Below, piece by piece: positions 8,392-14,457 of a stretch of 14,457 nt of DNA; positions within the stretch are counted from its first letter, which is position 1; every line of letters begins with the position of its first letter. The stretch is from an uncultured Opitutia bacterium (GTDB taxonomy: Bacteria > Verrucomicrobiota > Verrucomicrobiae > Opitutales > MB11C04). The stretch covers positions 1 through 14,457 of the forward strand of contig CAJWWH010000037.1 in NCBI GenBank assembly GCA_913048545.1, read 5' to 3'. The notes beneath the pieces were generated by a model that had not been told where the DNA came from, did no database searches, and saw only the letters and a program-made list of their open reading frames with translations. The translations under genes were made by a program, and so were the position numbers.

Positions 8392-9648
8392 TTACAGGGA
8401 TCCATCACCGTTTGGACCACCAGTTGGTTTAGGGAAATTCCCGTCAGGCCAAAGGTAAGAACTGTAGGAATCCGGGGAAACTAACCCGTCACTGGAATAA
8501 ACGATTTTGAACATTCCATTCTTAAGGATTTCTCCTACATAAACAGGCTTAAGAGTATGCTGATTGGTTGGATGCATTGACTTCTTCCCTCCGGGTGCGT
8601 CAAATTCGAGTCCGTAGACTGCTTTACGCACTTTATCGACATCGAAAGATCCACATTTTTCAACCGCAGCTTTCCAAACATATACTCCAAAATAAGCTGC
8701 TTCAATGGGATCACAGGTTACGCGTTTGGCACCACCGGGCAAACCAGCTTTTACACAGTACTTTTTGAAACTTTTAACAAATGCCGCATTTTCAGCAGTC
8801 TTGACACTTTGAAAATAATTCCAGGCTGCCAAATGTCCCACAAGTGGAGGTACATCCATCGCACGGAGCTCATCCTCAGAAACGGAAAAAGCCATGATAG
8901 GGCAATCGTCGGAGGTCAAGCCCTGGTTGGCAAATTCCTTGTAAAAAGGAACATTACTGTCTCCATTAATAGTGGAGAGAATGCAGGCATCGCCAGTTGC
9001 GGCGAATTCCTTGACCTTGGCGACAATTGTCTGGTAATCCTGATGATGAAACGGAGTGTACTCTTCCATAACATTTTCATCTGGAACACCTTCAGATTTC
9101 AAATAAGCTTTTAATACCTTGTTCGCGGTACGGGGGAAAACATAATCCGTGCCCAGTAAGTAGAACTTCTTACATCCCATTTCCTTGGCCATATATTCAG
9201 CGGCAGGCACCAATTGTTGATTAGGAGATGCCGCAGTATAAAATACATTTAATGACTGCTCTTCTCCTTCATACTGAACGGGATAGAAAAGCAGGGCATT
9301 ATTTTCCTCAAAAACAGGAAGGCATGATTTACGGCTCACTGAAGTCCAGCAGCCAAAGGTGACCGCAACTTTGTCCTCGGTAATCAACTGTTTTGCTTTT
9401 TCTGCAAAAAGCGGCCAATCCGAAGCAGGGTCCACCACAACAGCTTCCACCTGCTCGCCTAATACACCGCCAGACTCGTTGATCTCCTCTACTGCCATCA
9501 TGACAACATCTCTCAGTGAAGTCTCAGAAATCGCCATGGTTCCGCTTAAAGAGTGAAGAACTCCGATTTTAACCGCGTGTAAACTTGAAATTGACATGGT
9601 CAATCCCAACAGCGCTGAAAGCGCCACTTTAAACATATTTCTTTTCAT
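8392..9648 (-). CDS. urtA: Urea ABC transporter substrate-binding protein UrtA
   Basis: This is the periplasmic urea-binding protein of the importer. The 418-residue product has a signal peptide (basic MKRN start, hydrophobic core about 6-20, likely cleavage after SLHA at about 25). The mature part begins with the type I periplasmic-binding fold KIGVLHSLSGTMA (27-39). The stretches WTSVSRK (101-107) and FYPVQYEG (121-128) are characteristic of the UrtA/AmiC amide-binding branch, as opposed to leucine-binding proteins. No lipobox cysteine is present, so the protein is probably soluble in the periplasm. It is first in the operon and followed by a strong hairpin, which fits the high level usually needed for binding proteins. 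No clear Shine-Dalgarno precedes the ATG; codon 5 is also an ATG. Confidence 0.96.
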   Translation of the reverse strand: MKRNMFKVALSALLGLTMSISSLHAVKIGVLHSLSGTMAISETSLRDVVMMAVEEINESGGVLGEQVEAVVVDPASDWPLFAEKAKQLITEDKVAVTFGCWTSVSRKSCLPVFEENNALLFYPVQYEGEEQSLNVFYTAASPNQQLVPAAEYMAKEMGCKKFYLLGTDYVFPRTANKVLKAYLKSEGVPDENVMEEYTPFHHQDYQTIVAKVKEFAATGDACILSTINGDSNVPFYKEFANQGLTSDDCPIMAFSVSEDELRAMDVPPLVGHLAAWNYFQSVKTAENAAFVKSFKKYCVKAGLPGGAKRVTCDPIEAAYFGVYVWKAAVEKCGSFDVDKVRKAVYGLEFDAPGGKKSMHPTNQHTLKPVYVGEILKNGMFKIVYSSDGLVSPDSYSSYLWPDGNFPKPTGGPNGDGSL

Positions 9649-9837
9649 TATATTGATTTTATTGATTTGGATTTAATACAGATCCCAAGAAAACATTTTC
9701 TTTGCTTAGGGTTTGCAATTAAGTTCCATTTTTTGCGCCAATTTTTCAAAACCTATGAAAAAGACAAATTAAATTACTGCATTTATTTTATTTATCATTT
9801 TGCCATATTTAATTCATGTATTACGATCTAATTTAAA
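9649..9837 (-). promoter_or_regulatory. urtA leader and promoter region
   Basis: About 190 bp of A/T-rich non-coding DNA lies between the porin terminator and urtA, and must hold the promoter for the urt-ure operon. No convincing -35/-10 pair stands out. The only notable structure is the palindrome at 9687-9702, listed separately. No open frame or RNA gene is visible here. Confidence 0.55.
9687..9702. promoter_or_regulatory. Palindrome upstream of urtA (possible operator)
   Basis: AAGAAAACATTTTCTT is an inverted repeat with 7-bp perfect arms around a 2-bp centre, located 39-54 nt before the urtA start. Its position and symmetry fit a binding site for a dimeric regulator. It matches neither the NtrC nor the NtcA consensus. 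A/T-rich DNA produces such palindromes by chance fairly often. Confidence 0.35.
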
Positions 9838-9873
9838 CCAAAAAAAACGGGTGGACGATTGCTCGCCCACCCG
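9836..9873 (-). terminator. Intrinsic terminator of the porin gene
   Basis: On the minus strand, CGGGTGGGCGA and TCGTCCACCCG (plus coordinates 63-73 and 48-58 of the 9801-9900 block) form an 11-bp stem with one G-U pair, closed by the GNRA-type tetraloop GCAA and followed by eight T (9840-9847). It begins 25 nt after the porin stop. It should insulate the downstream urtA promoter from porin transcription. Confidence 0.93.
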
Positions 9874-9897
9874 CAACAAACATACTAGACTGAAAGT

Positions 9898-10839
9898 TTA
9901 GAATGTGAAAATAGCCTCAATTCCAAAAAACTCATCTGAATCTTCAATATCGGAATATTCTGCAAGAAGAGCAAGGCTGTCAGTAACCATGTAGGTTGGC
10001 GAAACTGTGAAGACTTCTACTTCAGAAGTTTGCGTACCAACGGTTTCTGTAGAGGAAAGACGAAGTGTTAAAGAAAATGAATCGGTGAATCCATAATTAC
10101 CCATGATTAAATAGGCATCTGTATCATCGCCAGCTGTGCCTCCATTATCTTCATGAGCGGCAATTTCACCACCCAAAAGAAGAGAACCCATTTGATAACT
10201 TGCCCAGATGGTTTGCTTGGATTCAGAAGATGAACCATAATCAGCGTAGATGTATTTAGCAGTTAAATTTTCAACGCCGGTGTAGGCTAAAGAATACTCA
10301 AAGCTATTCTGCTCGAACAAATCTGCCCAAATTCCTACCGCAAACATGTCAGTGGCGAAATCAATAGACACACCATCCGCATAACCATCATAGAGATAAC
10401 CATAAGCACCAGTTTTGTAGGCACTGGTTATTTGGTACATGTTTGGCGCGTCATATGCCTCAAAGCCTAGATAAGAGAGCATTCTTCCTGCACTTACACT
10501 CAAGGAATCGGAAAATGAGTAAGTGAGAACCGCTTCTTCTACGAATGTGTTTGCTGCTGCATTCGGAGTGCCTGCCCCGTTCTTATAAACTTCGACATCT
10601 AAGGCAAATGAAACAGGTCCGGTGCTATAATCAAAGTTTAATTCAACTTCAGAAAGCATGAAAGAAGAATCGTCTGTGTCTACAGGAGGTGTTGCACCGT
10701 TATTTCCACCATCGTCGTTTACATAATCCATAACGACGAAACCAGACATTTCAACACCGCTTCCGGTTGGCCCAATTTCAATCGCATTTAGATTGAATAC
10801 AGCTAGAATACTAGCTAATGATAATAATTTTGTTTTCAT
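9898..10839 (-). CDS. Putative outer-membrane beta-barrel porin
   Basis: The 313-residue protein begins with a signal peptide (MKTKLLSLASILAVFNLNA, likely cut after residue 19). The remainder alternates short amphipathic strands with polar, Asp/Gly/Ser-rich turns and ends in a terminal phenylalanine (EAIFTF), the barrel-assembly signal of Gram-negative outer-membrane proteins. The segment VSAGRMLSYLGFEAYDAPN resembles putative porins of the BBP2/OmpL type, in which a strand motif of the form 'G+....G.E' recurs. Substrate specificity cannot be read from the sequence. It lies immediately upstream of urtA in the same direction but has its own promoter region and a strong terminator, so it is probably a separate unit. 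A role in urea entry is possible from position only. Confidence 0.8.
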   Translation of the reverse strand: MKTKLLSLASILAVFNLNAIEIGPTGSGVEMSGFVVMDYVNDDGGNNGATPPVDTDDSSFMLSEVELNFDYSTGPVSFALDVEVYKNGAGTPNAAANTFVEEAVLTYSFSDSLSVSAGRMLSYLGFEAYDAPNMYQITSAYKTGAYGYLYDGYADGVSIDFATDMFAVGIWADLFEQNSFEYSLAYTGVENLTAKYIYADYGSSSESKQTIWASYQMGSLLLGGEIAAHEDNGGTAGDDTDAYLIMGNYGFTDSFSLTLRLSSTETVGTQTSEVEVFTVSPTYMVTDSLALLAEYSDIEDSDEFFGIEAIFTF

Positions 10840-11044
10840 ATTTGTTTTGTTTGTAGGTTAGTTAGGTTGTTTCAAAACCAAACTCAATGATAGTTTTTAA
10901 ATAATAGATATCAATCTATTTAATTCATATTTAATTGATATTTTTTATTATTTATTATTAATATTATTCATAATTATATTTATTTATTATTTACATGAAT
11001 TAAATTCATAACATTGATTCTTGCCCATTCTTTTGGTTTGTAAG
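10840..11044. promoter_or_regulatory. A/T-rich divergent promoter region (porin / repeat protein)
   Basis: About 205 bp separate the porin start (leftward) from the ATG of the rightward repeat protein, and 10893-11010 is almost entirely A and T. An inverted repeat, ATATCAAT (10908-10915) and ATTGATAT (10934-10941), puts a TTGATA -35-like hexamer on each strand, facing outward. Several TATTAA/TAATAT candidates lie downstream on the plus strand, so the rightward -10 cannot be assigned. No gene is visible. Confidence 0.55.
10887..10914 (-). promoter_or_regulatory. Candidate sigma70-type promoter of the porin gene
   Basis: On the minus strand, TTGATA (-35, 10909-10914) is separated by 16 nt from TATCAT (-10, 10887-10892). 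Each matches the consensus at five of six bases. A start site near 10880 would give a leader of about 40 nt before the porin ATG at 10837-10839. The surrounding A/T richness raises the chance of a false match. Confidence 0.45.
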
Positions 11045-12340
11045 ATGCTTGATTATGTTTATCCCAAATTTTATAATTCTTTGAAGAAATTTTTGACTAT
11101 CGGACTTCCTTGGGCTCTTTCACTAAGCGGTGTGTTTTATTTTGGGTTACACCTAGGTTCATCCAATATTAATCAATCCCCTGCACCAACATCCACAATC
11201 GGAACCGTAGATCGTGATTTAAAATCTCAACAATTAAATACCGCGCTCAAAACAACCGATCAACGCAGCCAAGATAATATTATCCAAATTCCATCCCAAT
11301 TTTCCAACCCGACTCTTCCTCCCAACCTTGAGCGGATTATGGAAGGCGGTGACTTAATTGAAAGAATGGGAGCCTATCTCGATGCAGTGCGAGCAATGGA
11401 TCAGGGTAACGCACAGTCTGTGGTCGGGGCATTTGAAGCACTTCCCAAAGGATACGGTCGGCATTTAGAAATGAAGTTGTTGATGAGAAGCTGGGCTGCA
11501 ATTGATCCGGAGGCTGCCCTTCAATACGCCAATGATTCATTGGATCCGAAAAGTGAAAGAAGATTTGGAATTTCTGAAGCTTTGGCTGGATGGGCAAACC
11601 GTGACTCGCAAAGCGCCCTCGAATGGGCCCGAGCTAATAATTCAAATGAAAATCCAGGCGATAACCCCCTCCTTCTTGGTGTGATCAAGGGAATAGCAGA
11701 AAAGAATCTCGACTCTGCCAATCAGATTCTCAAAAGCTTACCCGAGGGCAGTGCCCGATGGCAGGCATCCACTTTTCTTGCTCAGCAATACGCCGAATCG
11801 GGATTCGAACAGGCAATTGAATGGGCCAACCAGTTTCCCAAGGAAGATGAAAGAATGCGGGAAACTATATTAGGTCAGATGGGGGCACGGTTAGCCAGAC
11901 AGGATCTTAGTGCCACTGCTGAATGGGTGAAATCAATGAAAAAAGATGAGGCCTCTCTCCGGGTAATGGATAACCTGCTCACCCAATGGGTCACCAAGGA
12001 TGCCCAGGCTGCCTCGCAATGGATTGATAACATTGAAGAAGAAGAGAAAAGATATTACGGCATGAAGCAACTCACTTCAAGGTGGGCTCTCCGCGACCCC
12101 ATTGCCACCGCCGAGTGGTTAAACTCGTTTCCACCCAAGCTTGAAATGGATCCGGTGGTCAATGAATTCGTTAACCGAATATCCACTCGAGATCCGGAGG
12201 GTGCTGCGGGATGGGCACTTTCCATCGTTGATCCAAAAGCAAAAGAAAAAGCAGTGACTCAGGCAGTTTCCGCCTGGAAACGGTCCGATCCGGAAAAAGC
12301 AAGTGCCTGGCAGAAGGAGAACTTTCCCAATATCAAGTAG
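11045..12340 (+). CDS. Membrane-anchored helical-repeat protein (W-A-x-x-D-P repeats), function unknown
   Basis: The 431-residue protein has a short cytoplasmic start, one hydrophobic segment (about 20-37, FLTIGLPWALSLSGVFYFGL), a low-complexity Ser/Thr/Gln/Asn-rich linker (about 40-95), and then nine tandem units of 31-34 residues covering about 150-425. Each unit has a helix ending in W/L-A, a turn of type x-D-P or x-D-x, and a second helix with A-x-x-W. Clear copies are WAAIDPEAALQYA, WANRDSQSALEWA, WVTKDAQAASQWI, WALRDPIATAEWL and WKRSDPEKASAWQ. This predicts a periplasmic alpha-solenoid, which would suit protein binding. I do not assign a function. The frame is also open from a TTG at 11021, but ATG at 11045 is preferred because the extra eight residues add nothing recognisable. 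The stop is 6 nt from the convergent gspF stop. Confidence 0.85.
   Translation: MLDYVYPKFYNSLKKFLTIGLPWALSLSGVFYFGLHLGSSNINQSPAPTSTIGTVDRDLKSQQLNTALKTTDQRSQDNIIQIPSQFSNPTLPPNLERIMEGGDLIERMGAYLDAVRAMDQGNAQSVVGAFEALPKGYGRHLEMKLLMRSWAAIDPEAALQYANDSLDPKSERRFGISEALAGWANRDSQSALEWARANNSNENPGDNPLLLGVIKGIAEKNLDSANQILKSLPEGSARWQASTFLAQQYAESGFEQAIEWANQFPKEDERMRETILGQMGARLARQDLSATAEWVKSMKKDEASLRVMDNLLTQWVTKDAQAASQWIDNIEEEEKRYYGMKQLTSRWALRDPIATAEWLNSFPPKLEMDPVVNEFVNRISTRDPEGAAGWALSIVDPKAKEKAVTQAVSAWKRSDPEKASAWQKENFPNIK
11468..12316 (+). repeat. Nine tandem 31-34-residue coding repeats
   Basis: The W/L-A-x-x-D-x-x-x-A-x-x-W core recurs at residues near 150, 183, 217, 249, 283, 315, 347, 378 and 411 of the preceding protein, giving spacings of 31-34. 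The copies have diverged at DNA level, so the array is old and not a recent tandem duplication. Confidence 0.8.
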
Positions 12341-12359
12341 TTGGCGTCACTTGCCAATT
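12339..12359 (+). terminator. Weak hairpin between convergent stops (possible terminator)
   Basis: TTGGC (12341-12345) and GCCAA (12353-12357) form a short stem that can be lengthened by weak outer pairs. It overlaps the gspF stop codon, and on the plus strand is followed by TTGTTTCG. The stem is only 5-7 bp and the U-tract is poor, so this is a tentative call. Confidence 0.3.
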
Positions 12360-13705
12360 GTTTCGATAATCGCAACGATGGGTAGAAAAAGGGCAATAAC
12401 AATAAATCCGACGGCCACGGCAAGAAAAACGATCATCACCGGCTCAATTAACGAAGTCATGCCTGCCACGGCATTATCCACATCTTCGTCATAGTTATCC
12501 GCAATTCGAGTGAGCATGTCGGGCAGCTCACCCGTTTCTTCCCCAATTTCAACCATACTGGTCACCATCGTGGGAAAAACAGGTTCTCTTTCCATTTGAA
12601 CAGCCATCGCCTCTCCATCCCTTACTGAATCATGAACATTGCCCATCGCGTTTACAAATAAACCATTTGAAAGCGTGTCACGAGTGATCTGCAGTGCCTG
12701 CAAGATAGGCACTCCACTGCTTAACAAGGTGCCAAATGTACGGGTAATCCTGGAAATATTAGACTTTCCGACCACATCCTTGACTGCAGGTACATTCAAA
12801 CCCAACCAGTCAAACACTTTGGCTCCGGGCTTTGTTTTTTTAAATAAAAATAATCCGCCCACTGTGCCCCCCATGCCACCCAAAACCAGAATGGGGTGCG
12901 TGGAAAAAAGTTCGCTGATGCCAATGACAATTTGAGTGGGTCCGGGAAGGGGTGCCCCCCGGAGCATTTGCTCGAATATTGTCTGGAATTGAGGAACCAC
13001 CACCATCATCAGAAGGGTGACGATTCCGACTGCAACAAACATGATCACACTGGGATAAATCATGGCGGATTTTACTTTTTTAATGGTTCGAATATTCTTT
13101 TCCTGAAACTGGGCCAGACGATCCAAAACCAGTTCCAACACTCCACCCGCCTCTCCCGCTTTGACCATATTCACATATAAGTTATCAAATATCTTGGGAT
13201 AAGCTGCCAAGCCGTCTGACAAATTTCCTCCGGAAGACACTTTTTCTGAAATATCCTCCAAAATGGCCTTGAATTTCGGTTTCTTTTCCTGCTGTTTGAT
13301 CATTACCTCCAGACTTCTCAGAAGAGGCAGTCCCGCATGAACCAGAGTCGACATTTGCCTGGTGAAAATGGAGATGTCCTCGGAATTGGGGCCACCTCCC
13401 AGTTCGATTGCCAGGATTCCGCCTTTTTTCTTTTTCTTTTTGGATTTGAGGGGCTTGGGGGCTTTTTCTGCTTTCGCCTTCTTTTTGGATTTTTTCGCCG
13501 CCGCCTTGCCTTCTGGCTCTAAGGGAGGAGCCGTGACCGGGGCAGGAGCAGCGGCGACCGGTTGCTCCTGCACTGGGACAAGCTGAGAAACCGTAAGTCC
13601 GTACTGGGCTAACTGAGCAAAAGCTTGCTCCTCATTCGGTGCCTCAAAAGTCCCCTGAGAAGGTGCTCCATTTTGGTCAGTGGCGGTAAATTGGTATACA
13701 GGCAT
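12347..13705 (-). CDS. Type II secretion / type IV pilus inner-membrane platform protein (GspF/PilC family)
   Basis: This is the polytopic inner-membrane platform on which the pilus or pseudopilus is assembled by the GspE/PilB ATPase. The 452-residue protein starts with the family's short N-terminal module (MPVYQFTATDQNG, to about 43). Two T2SF domains follow, at about 112-238 and 318-441, each with the F-x-R-x-x-x-x-L-x-x-G-x-P motif: FTRQMSTLVHAGLPLL (114-129) and FGTLLSSGVPIL (324-335). Membrane segments are near 216-237, 270-288 and 422-446. Between residues 50 and 97 is an unusual Ala/Pro- then Lys-rich linker with runs of K. It follows the gspE/pilB end by 19 nt. The sequence does not decide between secretion and pilus use. 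Confidence 0.93.
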   Translation of the reverse strand: MPVYQFTATDQNGAPSQGTFEAPNEEQAFAQLAQYGLTVSQLVPVQEQPVAAAPAPVTAPPLEPEGKAAAKKSKKKAKAEKAPKPLKSKKKKKKGGILAIELGGGPNSEDISIFTRQMSTLVHAGLPLLRSLEVMIKQQEKKPKFKAILEDISEKVSSGGNLSDGLAAYPKIFDNLYVNMVKAGEAGGVLELVLDRLAQFQEKNIRTIKKVKSAMIYPSVIMFVAVGIVTLLMMVVVPQFQTIFEQMLRGAPLPGPTQIVIGISELFSTHPILVLGGMGGTVGGLFLFKKTKPGAKVFDWLGLNVPAVKDVVGKSNISRITRTFGTLLSSGVPILQALQITRDTLSNGLFVNAMGNVHDSVRDGEAMAVQMEREPVFPTMVTSMVEIGEETGELPDMLTRIADNYDEDVDNAVAGMTSLIEPVMIVFLAVAVGFIVIALFLPIVAIIETIGK

Positions 13706-13724
13706 GGCAAATTGTTATATTTTT

Positions 13725-14012
13725 TTAGGTATATTTCAAGACTTCCTCAACTGTGCTCTCCCCATCAAAAATGGACCGTATCCCGTCTTCCCGCAAAGTG
13801 CGCATTCCCTGCTCAATTGCTTTTTGCCGGAGCACTAGGGTGGCGGCACCGGAATTGATCATTTCCCGGAACGCATCGGTGGCCTTAATCATCTCAAACA
13901 AACCGGTTCGACCGCGGTAACCGGACTGATTGCACTCGTCACATCCGGCTCCAAAGAAAAACTGTCGTTCACCCAATTCATTTGGATTCAAGCCGAGGTT
14001 TTGGAAAACCTC
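13725..14012 (-). pseudogene. C-terminal fragment of GspE/PilB-type assembly ATPase
   Basis: The frame encodes the last ~96 residues of a type II secretion/pilus ATPase that would drive the adjacent GspF/PilC protein. Visible family features are NLGLNPNELGERQF, then GCDECNQSGYRGRTGLFEM, which holds the second CxxC pair of the C-terminal zinc motif, then a helical tail ending LKYT. The catalytic core (Walker A, Asp and His boxes, Walker B, first CxxC) is missing. The frame meets a TAG stop at 14013-14015 and no gspE-like sequence is visible to its right. A TTG at 13989-13991 is not a believable start. Either the gene is truncated in the cell or the contig is misjoined here; the intact gene would otherwise continue rightward. 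Confidence 0.85.
13995..14012. repeat. Inverted repeat at the gspE break point
   Basis: GAGGTTTT (13995-14002) and AAAACCTC (14005-14012) are perfect 8-bp arms around a 2-bp GG centre. Gene identity changes immediately to the right. On the minus strand the repeat still reads as gspE (EVFQNL); the following codon is a stop. Confidence 0.7.
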
Positions 14013-14457
14013 CTAGAAAAACCAATTACAGAAGCGCAATGCACTGCATTTATTAAAGAGCTTATCGAAGCTCTTGATTCCCAGCAGCAGCGTGCTTTTG
14101 CATTGTTTGCGCTTGAGCGCGTGATTAATGCCGATGGTGTAGTGACCGAACGTGAACGTGCTTTGGTAGACCGTGTGAAGGAAGATATTCTTGCCAGTGC
14201 AGACTCTCAACTTCTGGAGCGGTTTACCCGCTTGCTACATAAGGCCCTCTCATTCCGTCTTAAGGCGTGCCACAAACCCCTCAAGGACGACTCTCTGGAA
14301 AACTTCATCCAAGAGAAGCTTAGCCTTATGGGGAAGCAGGCTATTGCCCCAGACCTCCCTGCAGAAGAATTACGCAAACTCTGCTTGGCTGGTATGCTTA
14401 TGGCTCGCGTAGTCTGGGCGAATGAAACCATTTCAGATGCAGAGATTCACTCCTCAG
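14013..14457 (+). CDS. TerB-like domain protein, fragment without start, runs off window
   Basis: An uninterrupted plus-strand frame of 148 codons reaches the window's end. It holds two copies of a TerB-type helical signature: ALERVINADGVVTERERALV near the start, and ARVVWANETISDAEIHSS at the end (the A-[DN]-x-x-[IV]-[ST]-x-x-E loop of the TerB fold, linked to tellurite resistance and membrane stress but mostly of unknown role). The frame stays open leftward to 13839, but that part is antisense to gspE, and no ATG lies near the join, so the true N-terminus is absent. Arginine is encoded almost only by CGT and CGC, unlike the mixed CGA/CGG/AGA use to the left. This points to a different origin for the segment. 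Confidence 0.65.

Noticed and set aside
9711..9728. Minus-strand TGGAAC-TTAA-TTGC resembling a sigma54 (-24/-12) promoter ahead of urtA
   Set aside because: The GG and GC elements are 9 bp apart instead of the strict 10, and the -24 half is only a partial match.
11021..11044. TTG start giving an 8-residue longer repeat protein
   Set aside because: The ATG at 11045 gives a normal membrane-anchor start; the extra residues show no feature, and neither start has a clear ribosome site.
13839..14012. Leftward continuation of the TerB-like plus-strand frame
   Set aside because: It is exactly antisense to conserved gspE codons and contains no ATG, so the openness is accidental.
14013..14210. Minus-strand 65-codon frame to the right of the gspE fragment
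   Set aside because: It has no resemblance to GspE and is antisense to the better-supported TerB-like frame.
1..14457. CRISPR arrays, tRNA/rRNA genes, insertion sequences, prophage genes
   Set aside because: No direct-repeat array, cloverleaf, transposase-like protein or terminal inverted repeats were seen anywhere on either strand.

Overview
The window is a stretch of Gram-negative chromosome carrying a complete urea import system and most of a urease operon, followed by an outer-membrane porin, a repeat protein, and two genes of a type II secretion/type IV pilus machine. The last ~445 bases appear foreign to the rest. The type of UrtB, the lysine-rich linker in the GspF/PilC protein and the W-A-x-x-D-P helical repeat protein together suggest a marine Verrucomicrobiota (Opitutae-like) genome. 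This is a judgement from sequence style, not a database match. Several genes (porin, urtA, urtB, gspF, the repeat protein) have A/T-rich leaders without a clear Shine-Dalgarno sequence.

Positions 1-9648, minus strand (reading right to left): urtA, urtB, urtC, urtD, urtE, ureA, ureB, ureC, ureE, ureF, and the first 41 codons of ureG, which runs off the left edge. UrtA captures urea in the periplasm, UrtB/UrtC form the inner-membrane channel, UrtD/UrtE hydrolyse ATP, and UreABC splits urea into ammonia and CO2 after UreE/F/G have delivered nickel. Seven of the ten junctions are 4-nt start/stop overlaps, so the block from urtB to ureG looks translationally coupled. The main break is between urtA and urtB, where a strong minus-strand terminator hairpin sits immediately before urtB. 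It probably lets urtA be made in excess of the rest. ureD is not in the window.

Positions 9649-11044: a 249-bp urtA leader region that also holds a strong terminator (GCAA tetraloop, eight U) for the upstream porin gene, then the porin (9898-10839, minus). An extremely A/T-rich divergent promoter region separates the porin from a rightward gene.

Positions 11045-12340, plus strand: a membrane-anchored protein made of nine 31-34-residue helical repeats, function unknown. It converges on gspF/pilC (12347-13705, minus), which follows the 3' end of gspE/pilB (13725-14012).

Positions ~14013-14457: gspE stops being recognisable at an 8-bp-arm inverted repeat (13995-14012). Immediately beyond it begins a plus-strand frame for a TerB-like protein that lacks its own start. 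Two genes cut at the same point, on opposite strands and with different arginine codon use, indicate a recent rearrangement or, more likely, a chimeric join in the assembly. The most notable real biology is the intra-operon terminator/attenuator, an EF-hand-like calcium-binding loop inserted in the periplasmic loop of UrtC, and the repeat protein.
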